Shown here piece by piece: positions 22,921 through 33,389 of a DNA stretch of 64,000 nucleotides. Location of the stretch: positions 88,352,501 to 88,416,500 of the forward strand of contig JALMGJ010000001.1 of assembly GCA_023362775.1 (NCBI GenBank). The letters run 5' to 3'. The stretch's first letter is position 1. Every line of letters begins with the position of its first letter. A model generated the notes under the pieces. That model saw only the letters and a list, made by a program, of their open reading frames with translations. It had not been told where the DNA came from and ran no database searches. A program made the translations under genes and the position numbers. This stretch comes from Charina bottae. Taxonomy: Eukaryota; Chordata; Lepidosauria; Squamata; Charinaidae.

Positions 22921-22955
22921 AGCTCCTTGGATAAGGAGTGAAACGTTTCCACTAA
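22921..22955 (+). other. PLE 3' stem-loop with GAAAC
   Basis: CTCCTT-GGAT-AAGGAG forms a 6-bp hairpin followed by TGAAACG. The placement matches the GAAAC-bearing structure seen at 8117-8150 in another PLE copy. The upstream CUGANGA box is not recognisable, so I do not call it a ribozyme. A mirror copy lies in the inverted arm near 19598-19632. Confidence 0.4.
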
Positions 22956-23044
22956 GAAAATAGAAATCCAGTTGACATGATTCAAGCTACAGACAATTCC
23001 ACCTGGATGACTGAGAACCTTCATAGACATATGTGCAATAAGAA

Positions 23045-24130
23045 GTTTGTGATCTGAACTACAGTCAGCTCCAGGTCTTGTTTTTACCGACTGTATAGAT
23101 GTCCACCACCTTTGGCTACAAAGGATGTAGTCAATCTGATTTCGGTGTCGACTATCTTGTGAAGTCCATGTATAACGTCGTCTTTTAGGTTGTTGGAAGA
23201 GAGTGTTTGTTATGCACAGTGAGTTGTCTTGGCAAAATTCTATCAGCCTATGTCCCGCTTCATTTTGTTCTCCCAGACCATGCTTACCTGTAATTCCAGG
23301 TGTCATTTGACTACCCACCTTAGCATTCCAGTCTCCTGTAATGAAAATAACATCTCTTTTTGGTGTATTATCCAGTAGGTGCTGCAGATCCTCATAGAAC
23401 TGATCTACTTCTGCTTCTTCAGCATCTGTGGTTGGGATATTTGGATCACTATGATGTTAAATGGCTTACCCTGAATTTGAAATGAGATCATTCTATCATT
23501 TTTTGGATTGTATCCAAGCACTGCTTTAGCCACTTTATTATTAATTATGAAGGCTACTCCATTTCTTCTGTGGTCCTCTTGTCCACAGTAGTAGATCTGG
23601 TGGTCATCTGATGTGAAGTGGCCCATTCCAGTCCATTTCAGTTCACTGACACCCAAAATGTCTATATTTAATCTTGCCATCTCACCAATAACCACATCCA
23701 ATTTGCCCTGGCTCATAGATCTTACATTCCAGGTTCCTATGGTGTGTTGATCTTTAGAACATCGGATTCGTCGTTCACCACCAGTACCGTCGGCCACTAG
23801 CCATCCTTTTGGCTTTGAGCTAGCTGCGTCATCACATCTGGGGCTAGTTGAACTTATCCTCTGTTCCTCCCCAGTAGCATTTTGGCCATCTTCCGACCTG
23901 GGAGTCCCACCTTCCAATGGTATACCGACATATCTCTGGTTGTACTGATCCATTTAGTTTCATGGCAAGAATACTGGGGTGGGTTCCTGTTACCTTCCCC
24001 AGGGATCGTATTTAGTCTGACCTCTCTGCCACGACCTTCCCGTCTTGGGTGTCCCTTCACAGTTTAGCTCATGGCGTCATTGAGGTGCTCAAGCTCCAGC
24101 ACCACGACAAGGTAACAATTTCCTTTGCTG
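23045..24130 (-). pseudogene. RTE-BovB 5' part: APE endonuclease (broken)
   Basis: The minus strand carries the BovB 5' leader (CTTGTCGTGGTGCTGGAGCT near 24110) and the N-terminal apurinic-type endonuclease. Motifs: GTWNVRSMSQGKLD, MARLNIDILGVSELKW, NGVAFIINNKV, ITGDWNAKVGS, RRRYTWTSQDSRHRNQIDYI and SDHKLLIA. Frames are 23953-23405 and about 23430-23050; one frameshift near 23440 separates them. The PLE cuts the coding sequence inside KLLIA. The 13-bp duplication AAGAGATGGAAGT at 24131-24143 marks the 5' boundary, so this BovB is complete at its 5' end but lacks the RT domain. Confidence 0.88.
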
Positions 24131-24143
24131 AAGAGATGGAAGT

Positions 24144-24432
24144 AGTCTCTAGTTATTTCAAAGGGTTAGAGTTAAGAAAAAAACTGAGAAATTAAAAAAG
24201 TATTCAGAATATTCATATTTAAGAGTTATGGATGGATTTACAAAATATTTTGTAAAGGATCTGTTTTTTAATGCCCTTTTCTTTATTTCAAGTGCCTTAC
24301 TTGAGGACAAATAGTTATGAGCATAGATAAATATGTGCTTTGTGTGTTTTATTATGTCTCTCTTGATATAGATATATAATTACACTTCACCACACACACA
24401 TAATCAGTACAGAACATTGTATTTTCAGTTTT

Positions 24433-24434
<2 letters not shown>
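24144..24434. other. No feature seen
   Basis: AT-rich unique sequence between the BovB target duplication and a GATA microsatellite. Confidence 0.5.
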
Positions 24435-24498
<64 letters not shown>

Positions 24499-24505
24499 GA
24501 TAGAT
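24435..24505. repeat. (GATA)n microsatellite
   Basis: About 17 GATA units. GATA repeats are abundant in squamates. Confidence 0.97.
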
Positions 24506-25255
24506 ATAAAAGGAGTGTTCTATCTCTTAAGGAATGGTGATCCTTTTTCCAAACCTCTTGAGAAGTTCTGACTGGCTATTGTCAGAAATGCAACATTTGA
24601 ATATTTGTATATTATATTTATTAAATGCTACTGTATATCCTTTTTATTTGGTTTTCTTTTTTTTTCTCTGGTCCCACTCCCTTCTTTTGTCCAAATATGT
24701 TTTTTCTTTTCCTGGCCATATCTACTTTTTGAATGTGATCCTTGCCCATCTCATGGTCCATATGAACTAGAAATTTTGAGAGTTATAATCCCACACATGT
24801 GAAAGGCACCTGTGAGTGTCCACGTGGCTAGCTGCTGAAGAGCATCATTAAAGGCGGGATTAATAAATAATTGATTGACTAGTACTTCATTCAGCTGGGG
24901 AGCACAAAAATAGGCACTCCAGTCATTCTCTATTACACCCCATCCTCATCCTTCTCTTGCCTTACCTCATTTGCTTTGTGACAAGGAAAAAAATGGCCCT
25001 GGTGGAAAAACAGCAAAACTACCTCTCAGACCCACTGAAAAGAATTGGGTAACAATAATAAGGCATCATGGCACGCTGACTTCAGGGTGGAGATGGAATC
25101 TGAGAAACCACTGGCAGGGGGAAATGGAGGTTCCCATCAATGGGCACCTGCGCATTCCACAGCTTCAGAAGAAATACAGTACTGGCTCAACTGCAGAAGA
25201 CCGCCTCGAGAGAGATAGTATCATGAGGATAAATGGGTAGAATGCAGATCCTAGA
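24506..25255. other. No feature seen
   Basis: Unique sequence. The frames at 24534-24770 and 24971-25240 have no known domain. Confidence 0.5.
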
Positions 25256-25263
25256 TCCTAGAG

Positions 25264-25396
25264 CAGTGTTTCCCAACCTTGGCAACTTTAAGATGTGTGG
25301 ACTTCAACTGCCAGAATTCCCCAGCCAGCCATGCTGGCTGAGGAATTCTTGGACTTTGTCCACACATCTTAAAGTTGCCAAGGTTGGGAAACACTG
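25264..25396. mobile_element. Fold-back hAT MITE
   Basis: A near-perfect 133-bp palindrome (CAGTGTTTCCCAACCTTGGC on the left, its complement ending AAACACTG on the right) flanked by perfect 8-bp duplications TCCTAGAG (25256-25263 and 25397-25404). It is the same family as 63163-63299. The stem covers essentially the whole element. Confidence 0.92.
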
Positions 25397-25596
25397 TCCT
25401 AGAGGGTTCTACAGTAAGTTCTAAGAGCCAACTTCTTTGCGTGCATGCTTGGCAACATGTCCTAATAAATATATTGTACAGAATATATTATACAGTGTCA
25501 CTGCAGCCCCAAGTGATTGCTGATATCAAATGTACTGTATATCAGTACTGCTAAGTGAAAAGTGCACTTATGTGTATATATGTATATATACAGTAC

Positions 25597-25651
25597 ATTA
25601 CCCACCCAGAGTCCCTTGCATGGGAGATGGGCGGGGAATAAATTTGAAAAA

Positions 25652-25686
<35 letters not shown>

Positions 25687-25688
25687 AT
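25597..25688 (+). repeat. L2/SINE 3' tail with (AAAT)n
   Basis: CCACCCAGAGTCCCTTGCAT followed by GGGAGATGGGCGGGGAATAA and an (AAAT)n run of about 40 bp: an isolated tail of the L2/SINE type. Nothing identifiable lies at 25689-26186. Confidence 0.75.
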
Positions 25689-26186
25689 TACAGTTACTGT
25701 AATAATGTCAACTTCTCATTGCCATGAAAAAGATTCCCAAGGACAGTTCTTAGGTGTCTCAGAATTTAACCATACCATTCAACTTCCATCCTATGTTGCC
25801 CAACATAACCTTCTAATTTTATAACTGCCTGGATCATACTACCCATCTTTAAGGCTGGGCTTCTTCTCTTTTGTTCTTGTGAAGAAGCTATTCAGTCATT
25901 TGTATTGTTAAACTAAAAGGCTCCTTAAAATTGCAGTGATGCATGAGGCTGAAATAATGTGATTTCATCCCCCCCTTTTTTTTATGCCATAGTGATATTG
26001 GGTAAGATATCAAAACAATTCTCACTGGATTGAAAGTGGAACAAGAAGGAAGTAAATAATTGGTAGAAAGATTGTAACATTAGAGGAACAAAATAACTAA
26101 TTTTGAAAGTTATGTCACATGCATATTCTGCCCTTGAAATTTTCAGGATAGAATGCAAGAGAAATATCACCTGTTATTTTGGTTTA

Positions 26187-26412
26187 GAGCCAGTTTGGCC
26201 TAGTGGTTAAGGCAATGGGCTAGAAACCAGGAGACTGAGAGTTCTAGTCCCACCTTAGGCATGAAAGCCGGCTGGGTGACCTTGGGCCAGTCACTCTCTC
26301 TCAGCCCAACTCACCTCACAGGGTTGTTGTTGTGGGGAAAAGAGGAGGAGGAAGGAGTATTAGGTATGTTCGCCGCCTTGAGTTATTTATAAAAATAATA
26401 AAGGTGGGATAG
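26187..26412 (+). repeat. tRNA-derived SINE
   Basis: The tRNA-like head is GAGCCAGTTTGGCCTAGTGG (A box) and AGAGTTCTAGTCCCACC (B box). The body has GGGTGACCTTGGGCCAGTCA, ACAGGGTTGTTGTTGTGGGG and a GCCGCCTTGAGTTATTT 3' part. It ends in the (AAAAT)n tract that follows. This is a widespread squamate SINE type; decayed relatives occur at 7730, 37662, 60600, 61480 and 62225. Confidence 0.88.
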
Positions 26413-26564
26413 AAAATAAAATAAAATAATAAAAAAATAAAATAAAATAAAATAAAATAAAATAAAATAAAATAAAATAAAATAAATAAAATAAAATAAA
26501 ATAATAAAATAAAATAAAATAAAATAAAATAAAATAAAATAAAATAAAATAAAATAAAATAAAA
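26413..26564. repeat. (AAAAT)n microsatellite (SINE tail expansion)
   Basis: About 28 AAAAT units with a few interruptions directly follow the SINE 3' end, so the array probably grew from the SINE tail. Confidence 0.95.
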
Positions 26565-26724
26565 TTTTCACAATAACCCTGTGAAGCTGGATTGGGGAAG
26601 ATTGAGCTATTCTTGGTTCACAGCCAATAGCCTATTCCTTGTACCATTTGTATTCTGTATTTTGGTGCCACCCACAGTAATTTTATGCTACAATTACACT
26701 AAGTTTCAGGATCTTAACCTATAG

Positions 26725-27318
26725 CAGCCTTTCTCAACTTTTTGACCGTGGAGGAACCCTTGAAATATTTTTCAGTCCTCGGGGAACCCCTGCACATTCA
26801 GGCTCAAATATAGCCCAGAAGTTACAAAATTATTATATTCATTTCATGGGTAGGCCTGTATATATGCATTAACAGTGTTCTTAAACTAAAAATAATGAAT
26901 TTATTTATTTTTTATTTATTTATTAATTAAATATTGCCACCACCCATCTCCCCCCAAGGAGGGACTCTGGGCGGATTACAATATAGATAAAAACATTAAA
27001 ATACCATAACCATAATTAAATATCAAATACAAATACAATATAAATATAAATATAGTATAAAATCCAGATGACAATGATAGTTGTAGTACCGCTCAAGTAT
27101 CTCTAAAGGGCCATTTTAGAGGACCAGCCATCTCCAGGAGTGGTTGTTTCCCTCCCCGCCCCAGGCAAGGTGGCAAATCCAGAATGAAACTTACCTCTTT
27201 AGTGTGAAGGTGCCCAAATTTGAAATATTTTTTAAAATATATCATGATCTCCCAGGGAACCCCTAGTGACCTCTCGCGGAACCCTAGGGTTCCATGGAAC
27301 CCTGGTTGAGAAACCCTG
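26725..27318. mobile_element. Non-autonomous hAT element with nested repeat
   Basis: CAGCCTTTCTCAACTTTTTG at the left and GGTTGAGAAACCCTG at the right are inverted ends. A perfect 8-bp duplication, ACCTATAG (26717-26724 and 27319-27326), flanks them. Next to the ends are GGAACCCTTGAAATA and GGAACCCTAGGGTTCC-type repeats. No transposase frame is present. A minus-strand L2 3' UTR fragment sits inside (about 26890-27195). Confidence 0.9.
26890..27195 (-). mobile_element. L2 3' UTR fragment nested in hAT
   Basis: The reverse complement of this stretch matches the L2 3' end seen at 2145-2360: CCTTGCCTGGGGCGGGGAGG, then ATTTATATT-rich sequence, then CCGCCCAGAGTCCCTCCTTG and an AAATA tail. It interrupts the hAT element. 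Confidence 0.75.
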
Positions 27319-27560
27319 ACCTATAGGGTGTGGAGGCACCTAGTCAATTACAAGAAATAAATTTAAAAACATTGCACCACAGCGATTGTGTCAAGAAAGA
27401 TAGCTTTTGCACAGATTCTGCTGCTTCATGGTGGTTTCAGTGTAATGTAGAGATTGCAGGGCAGTGATTCCAGCACTAAGGACAGCAGCAGAAATGCTTG
27501 TATTGTTTGTTTTTCTGCTTCATGTGTACTGCCAATACATAAGCAACCATATTAAATATA

Positions 27561-27606
27561 TCAATCAATCAATCAGTCAGTCAGTCAGTCAGTCAGTCAA
27601 TCAATC
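27561..27606. repeat. (CAGT/CAAT)n microsatellite
   Basis: About 11 tetranucleotide units (AATC then AGTC then AATC). Confidence 0.95.
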
Positions 27607-27719
27607 TGTTTCTTGGAACCAAAATATTGTTATAAACATGCCCTTTGATTATGCAGAATGCCCATACTTGTCTCCCTGAATTTGAGAAAAGTAATCTGGA
27701 ACCTGATGCTACACGTTTG

Positions 27720-28482
27720 CATGGGTGTCCAACCTTTTGGCTTCCCTGGGCCACATTGAGTGAAGAGGAATTGTCTTGGGCCACACATAAAATATATAAT
27801 ATAGTTAATGAATATAAGTAATAAAACTTCATTTATTTTTTTATATTTTTATTACAAAATTTAGAAAAAGAGGGCAACATAAAATTAGTGGGATATTTGA
27901 CCTTGTTTTTGTGAAACTAATGCATCAATGTCTAGTTCGATGAAAGTGGTTGCAATTCTCAGTGAGTTCTCAAGGTGCTCGTCAGCTTTTACCTGGGAGA
28001 ACCATCACCCATTGGCGACTGCTGCTAACGGCACGTTTTTCTGCCAGAGCCGCTGGCGGCCTCTCCTTCCCGTTTGGCATGTTGGCTCTGCTCTGAGGGG
28101 CAGCCTCCGCCAATCTTCGCCTACCAACTACAGACGTATTAATGGTAGAGCAGTGGACTCCGCTTGGCTTGCGAGTCAAGTTGCAAAACTGACTTCGGCG
28201 GCTGCTCACAAACCGGCGGAAGGCTGCTGCCTGCCTGCATGGGAAGCCGAGAGGAGAAGCGGATGCTCTACGCAGGCGATGTAACTACCCTGAGCTTTGT
28301 TACTGTCTCAAATGTACCGGGATTGTCTATTTTTGGTGTGGGCCTGGCTGCAAAACAGAAGAAAGAGAGAACGGCAACCAAAAAATCGCAAAATAATGTT
28401 AAAAGTTTATGATTTTTTTGGGCTGCATTACTAGCTGTTCAGGGCCGCATGCGGCCCATGGGCCGCGGGTTGGACATGCCTG
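27720..28482. mobile_element. hAT (Charlie-like) element, non-autonomous
   Basis: The inverted ends are CATGGGTGTCCAACC and GGTTGGACATGCCTG (12 of 15 complementary). The left end continues TTTTGGCTTCCCTGGGCCAC, then ATTGTCTTGGGCCACACATA. The right end has GCCGCATGCGGCCCATGGGC. These subterminal sequences resemble the mammalian hAT-Charlie family MER30 as I remember it. The interior (about 27850-28400) encodes no recognisable transposase, and I find no clear 8-bp duplication. Confidence 0.7.
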
Positions 28483-29441
28483 CTTTAAGGGATAGACTGT
28501 TGGGATAATTAAATTTATTTATTTATTTGTAGCCAGTCTTTATATTAAAGATAGGACACAAAGGCCTAAAAATAAAATATAGGTGCATTTAAACTGTTGT
28601 AATTAAAACAGGTTAAGCATACACATATCCTTTCTGGAAAAACAATGCTTTTGTTAATACAGGGTCTATGGGGATGGAACTATCTGGGCCTGCATTGTCA
28701 AGATAACTCTCACCAATTTTTTCTCTATTAATAAGGAAGAGGGAAATGACTCTCCAGGCACTTTAAACTCAGGCAGGTTCATGTGGTAGATTGTAGTTTT
28801 CCAAACAAACTAGTCCTAAAACAACAATAGACATTTATAGATATAACTGATAAATTAATTGTCTGTCTTTATTCCACTCAATATTCAAAGTTCCAGGACC
28901 CCAAAGTCACTGAAATCTATTCTCCCTATAATCACTCTCTGCCTCACATTATGCAATTATGCAATTCCAACCAAGGTATAATTATCATTGTTGTCTAGAT
29001 CAGACATCAGATCTGAGCATCTTGGAATTTTCCAAAGCTTAGAAAACTCCAGGAAAAACAAAAATGCTGTTCTTCTTCATGTGCAGGACCCCTGCCCATT
29101 TTGCCTTTGCTCATTCTGCCCACTGCAGCCCTCATCCTTCCCAAGAAAATGCTAAGTGCAGACCTCTGCCACCAAAAGAATGTTCACCACTGTCAGAGAT
29201 CAGCACAACTTTCTTTTTTAAATCTGAATCAGTTTCAATGGAAGAATCTCACGTTCTAGCATTATGGATTGGTGAGTGGATGGGTTATATAGATACGAAC
29301 TTTGCTCTACTGTCACAATCCCATGCATAATTTTTAATAAATCCCAATGTCATCACTTAGGGTTTTTTTTAAAGAGTTAGGGTTATTTGTTAGTATTAGC
29401 TGGGTAGAGTATTAGTACCCAATCCTGTTTGGCAGTCCCAG
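28483..29441. other. No feature seen
   Basis: Includes an ATTT-rich patch at 28510-28530 that may be an old repeat tail. Otherwise unique, with no credible gene. Confidence 0.5.
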
Positions 29442-29453
29442 GCATTCCATAAT

Positions 29454-32400
29454 CATCATTGGCGATCACTCGTAGCCGAGTAAGATTGTCTTCCAAAGGT
29501 AAAATTTTAACAGTGGATCCGTAAGTGGCTATAAAGGCCAATTCTGGATCCGCAAAACCTCCCACAATGAGGGCATAGGTTTCCGGGTGGGAGACGGTCA
29601 TGACGAGGGTTTGCCTGACGTGCCTTCCGTTTAGCTCTTTTCTCCCTTTCGCCCTGTACTCGTGCTTCTTCAAAGTCCATAGCACCATTAATAAAGGCTG
29701 ACCTCCAATTGAAACGCTCATGAGTTAGGGCTTCCCAGTTCTCAGTGCTGATATTACATTTTTTAAAATTAGCTTTGAGAGTATCTTTGAATCTCTTTTG
29801 CTGTCCACCAATATTCCGTTTTCCATTCTTAAGTTGGGAGTAAAGTAGCTGCTTTGGAAGACGATGGTCAGGCATTCGAACAACATGACCGGTCCAGCGA
29901 AGTTGATGTTGGATGATCATTGTTTCATTGCTGGTGGTTTTCCCTTCTTCTAATACGCTAACATTAGTCCGCCTATCTTCCCAAGTAATTTGCAGAATTT
30001 TTCGGAGGCAGCGTTGATGGAATCTTTCAAGAAGTTGGAGGTGGCGTTTGTAGAGGGTCCATGTTTCACAGGCATACAAAAGGGTTGGTAGTACAATGGC
30101 TTTGTAAACAAGCATTTTGGTCTCCCTGCGAATGTCCCGATCCTCAAACACTCTACGCTTCATTCGGGAGAAAGCTACACTCGCAGAGCTCAGGCGATGC
30201 TGAATTTCAGCGTCGATGTTGGCTTTTGTAGATAGATGGCTGCCGAGATAAGAAAAGTGGTCGACATTTTCTAGTGACACACCTTTAAGCTGGATTGATG
30301 GCGCTGCAGAGGGATTGGTTCGAACTTGCTGGTAAAGCACTTTGGTTTTTTTAATGTTAATCGAGAGGCCGAGCTTTTCATATGCTTCTGCAAAGATGTT
30401 TAGGATAGTTTGAAGATCTTCCTCGGAGTGTGCACAGACTACGTTATCATCAGCATATTGAAGTTCTATAAGAGAAGTTGCAATTACCTTATTTTTTGCT
30501 TTCAGCCTACTAAGATTAAAAAGCTTTCCATCTGTTCGATATATAATTTCTACACCAGTAGGAAGTTTCTCTTCAACAAGGTGTATAATCATAGCGATGA
30601 AGATAGCAAATAAGGTTGGAGCAATAACACATCCCTGTTTAACGCCGGATTCCACTTTAAATGGATCGCTTTGAGAGCCATTGTTATTCAGGATTGTTGC
30701 CATCATGTCGTCATGGAGTAACCGCAAGATGTTCACAAATTTATCAGGGCATCCGATTTTCAGAAGGATGGTCCAGAGAGCAGTACGATTTACAGTATCA
30801 AAAGCTTTAGTCAGATCAATAAACGCCATGTACAGAGGGCGGTTTTGCTCCTTGCATTTTTCTTGAAGCTGTCATGCAGTGAAGATCATATCCACTGTTC
30901 CCCTGGAAGGGCGGAAGCCATTTTGCGTTTCAGGGAGGATGTCTTCTGATACAGATAGGAGACGGTTTGCGATGATCTTTGCCAGGATTTTGCCTGCTGT
31001 GGCTAGAAGGGAGATGCCTCGATAGTTTCCACAGTCTGTTCTATCACCCTTTTTAAAGAGAGTGATAATTATGGCATTCCTAAAGTCTGCTGGAATCTCC
31101 TCCCTCATCCAGATTTTTTCGATGAGCTTATGAAGTTGTTGTGTAAGTTCAGGCCCGCCTTCTTTAAAGACTTCAGCAGGAATCCCATCAGGTCCACTAG
31201 CTTTGTTATTTTTCATTTGTTTAGTGGCTTTACTGACTTCCTCCAAACTAGGGGGTACTGCAAGCTCATCTCTTATTTGTTTTTGCGGGATTTGCAAGAA
31301 GACTTCATCAGCCACAGTAGAGTGACGATTAAGGAGATTGTAGTAATGCTCTTTCCAGCGCAGTGCAATAGACTCTTTGTCCTTTAGAAGTTTAGCACCA
31401 TCTACTGAGCGTAAGGGATTTGTACCATGGTTTGTTGGTCCATAGATGGCCTTTATGGCATTAAAAAAGCCCCGTGCATCATGAGCATCTGCAAAATGTT
31501 GGGTTTCTTGGGCTTTTTTTATCCACCATATGTTCTTAAGTTCTCTAGTTCTTCTTTGGACTTCTGCCTTTGCACTGGCATAGACTTTTTTCTTAACGGC
31601 ACAATTAATATCTTTTTGCCATATCTGGAAGGCTTTCCTTTTCTTGTCAATAATATGTTCAATCTCACTATCGTTCTCATCAAACCAGTCCTGATGTCTC
31701 TTAGTCTGGTATCCGATAGTTTGTTCACAGGCTGAAATAATAGAAGTCTTCAATTTAATCCAGTGTTCCTCAACATTTTCAGGAAGTTCCATAGGCAGAT
31801 GTTCCTTGAGAGTTGATTGAAAGCAAGCTCTTTTAATAGGATCTTGAAGGGCCAGTGTATTCATTTTACACCTTGGTTTTCTTCCTTGGAGCCTACGATG
31901 AGGGACAATCTTTATGGCCATCGTGGATCGAATTAATCGATGGTCTGTCCAGCAGTAATCGGCGTTCGTCATGGCTCTGGTGAGAAGTACATCACGGCGA
32001 TCTCTAGCACGGACAATTACATAATCTAAAAGATGCCAGTGCTTCGACCGTGGGTGCTTCCATGATGTTTTAAATTTATTTTTCTGGCGAAAGAGTGTGT
32101 TAGTAATGACAAGGTTATGCTCTGCACATTTAGTCAGAAGTAAGATTCCATTCGTGTTGCTGTTGTCAACTCCTTCTTTCCCAATGATCCCTGGCCACAA
32201 ATCAAAATCACGCCCAACTCTTGCATTGAAATCGCCCAGGAGGATAATTTTATCCTCCTTTGGTATCTCTGATAAGATGGTGTCCAGCTGGGTATAAATT
32301 TTTTCCTTGATATCCTCATCTGCATCTAGTGTTGGTGCGTAAGCACTTAGGATAGTTGCCTGTTGGTTTTTGGTGAGTTTTATTCGCAGAGTTGAGAGTC

Positions 32401-33377
32401 GTTCGTTAATCCCAGTGGGAACTTCTGACAAGAGCTTCACAAGGTCGTTTTTGATAGCAAAGCCTACCCCATGTATTCGTCGTTCTTGTTCAGGCAGTCC
32501 TTTCCAAAAGAAGGTATAACCTCCTTTTTCTTCCTTCAACTGTCCTTCTCCTGCTCTTCGAGTTTCTTGGAGTGCTGCTATATCAATATTAAAACGTCTC
32601 AGCTCCCTTGCAATAATGGCAGTCCTACGTTCAGGTCGTTCACTATCCATATTGTCTTGCATTGTCCGTATATTCCATGTTCCAAAATTCATGTGTTTTT
32701 TACGACCACTAGATGGTGACCCCACTGGTCGCGGTAATCCAGTCAGGGAGAAAATGAGGCAGACTATGTTTAGGGCACCTTTTCTAGCCCCCTCCCCATA
32801 TGGGGTGAGCAGAGTGGATCCTAAATAGGGCTGCTCAGTCGTGGATACAGCTGCCGAACTACTCAACTGCCTCGATCCTTGAGTCAGGGCGACTGAATCC
32901 GTATCCACCGCCCATGTGCTGGTCCATGACTAGGAGCTTCCTGATTTCACAGTCCTGCCCCCGTTGCCATTCGTCAATCGCCATGGGACTTTTGGTTGTT
33001 TTGGGTTTGGTGTGGTTGGAAGACGCCTGTGCATGAATTTGTTTTATGTGTGGAGATCGGTGCACAACGATCAGCACACAACCTTCACAGAAAAAGGCTC
33101 TAATCCAATGGCATGGATACCATGATGATTGGTGACCTTTTGTCTGCTGCAGCCTTCATCCGCCTTCGCAGCCGTTGTAACAATACACCTTGTTATCTTC
33201 CGCCTGTTCTGCCATTGAGGACTTTCTTGGATCGTTCTTTGTCTGGTTCCTCCCCCTGGACCTTACCGCCATGGGTGACCCTACCAGGAGTACATGACTC
33301 CCGACGGCTTCGCTCACAGGGTTCATTGGGAACACACAAGCCCACTCACCACAACAAGGTGACGATCCAGCGAGTGA
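29454..33377 (-). mobile_element. Full-length APE-type LINE (RTE-like), nearly intact
   Basis: A 3924-bp element is bounded by a perfect 12-bp duplication, GCATTCCATAAT (29442-29453 and 33378-33389). On the minus strand it has a 5' leader of about 470 bp, one long frame (endonuclease, RT, C-terminal finger) and a very short 3' UTR ending CGAGTGATCGCCAATGATG. It has no poly(A), as in RTE-type elements. A 3'-end copy of the same family lies at 9535-9592. The clade (RTE, RTE-X or a related group) needs a tree. Confidence 0.9.
29507..32908 (-). pseudogene. LINE polyprotein: APE endonuclease, RT, zinc finger; one stop
   Basis: The frame runs from M at 32908 to 29507, about 1134 codons. A single in-frame TGA at 30872-30874 splits it into 678 and about 455 codons in the same frame. 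Endonuclease: MNFGTWNIRTMQD near 32690, IAALQETRR, GVGFAIKND, ILLGDFNARVGRD, LLDYVIVRARDRRD and DHRLIRS. RT: FRNAIIITLFKKGDRTDCGN, YRGISLLATAGKI, NGFRPSRGTVD, then after the stop MAFIDLTKAFDTVNR (motif A), SGVKQGCVIAPTLF (motif B), LQYADDNVV (motif C), then LRWTGHVVRMPDHRLPKQ. The C-terminus CPHCGRFCGSRIGLYSHLRIH is a C2H2-like finger. The stop could be a CpG transition of an arginine codon (inference). Confidence 0.9.
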
Positions 33378-33389
33378 GCATTCCATAAT

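Larger units (their letters stand above)
20866..23031 (+). mobile_element. Penelope-like element, long copy
   Basis: A 5'-truncated but otherwise open PLE. The 3' non-coding part (22814-23031) contains AAGGAGTGAAACGTTTCC and a 38-bp end, CAATTCCACC to AGACATA (22994-23031), that the inverted arm lacks. The 13-bp target duplication follows directly at 23032. The target is an internally deleted BovB. Confidence 0.92.

Noticed and set aside
19547..23044. Assembly artefact explaining the PLE palindrome
   Set aside because: The unequal arm starts, the one-sided 38-bp 3' extension and the outer 13-bp duplication argue for a real insertion, although long reads should confirm it.
27561..27606. CRISPR-like tandem array
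   Set aside because: It is a simple tetranucleotide microsatellite. No direct-repeat/spacer pattern exists anywhere in this vertebrate sequence.
27928..28284. 118-codon frame inside the hAT element as a transposase fragment
   Set aside because: I could not recognise any hAT transposase motif (such as the C-terminal dimerisation region), so I left it as non-coding.
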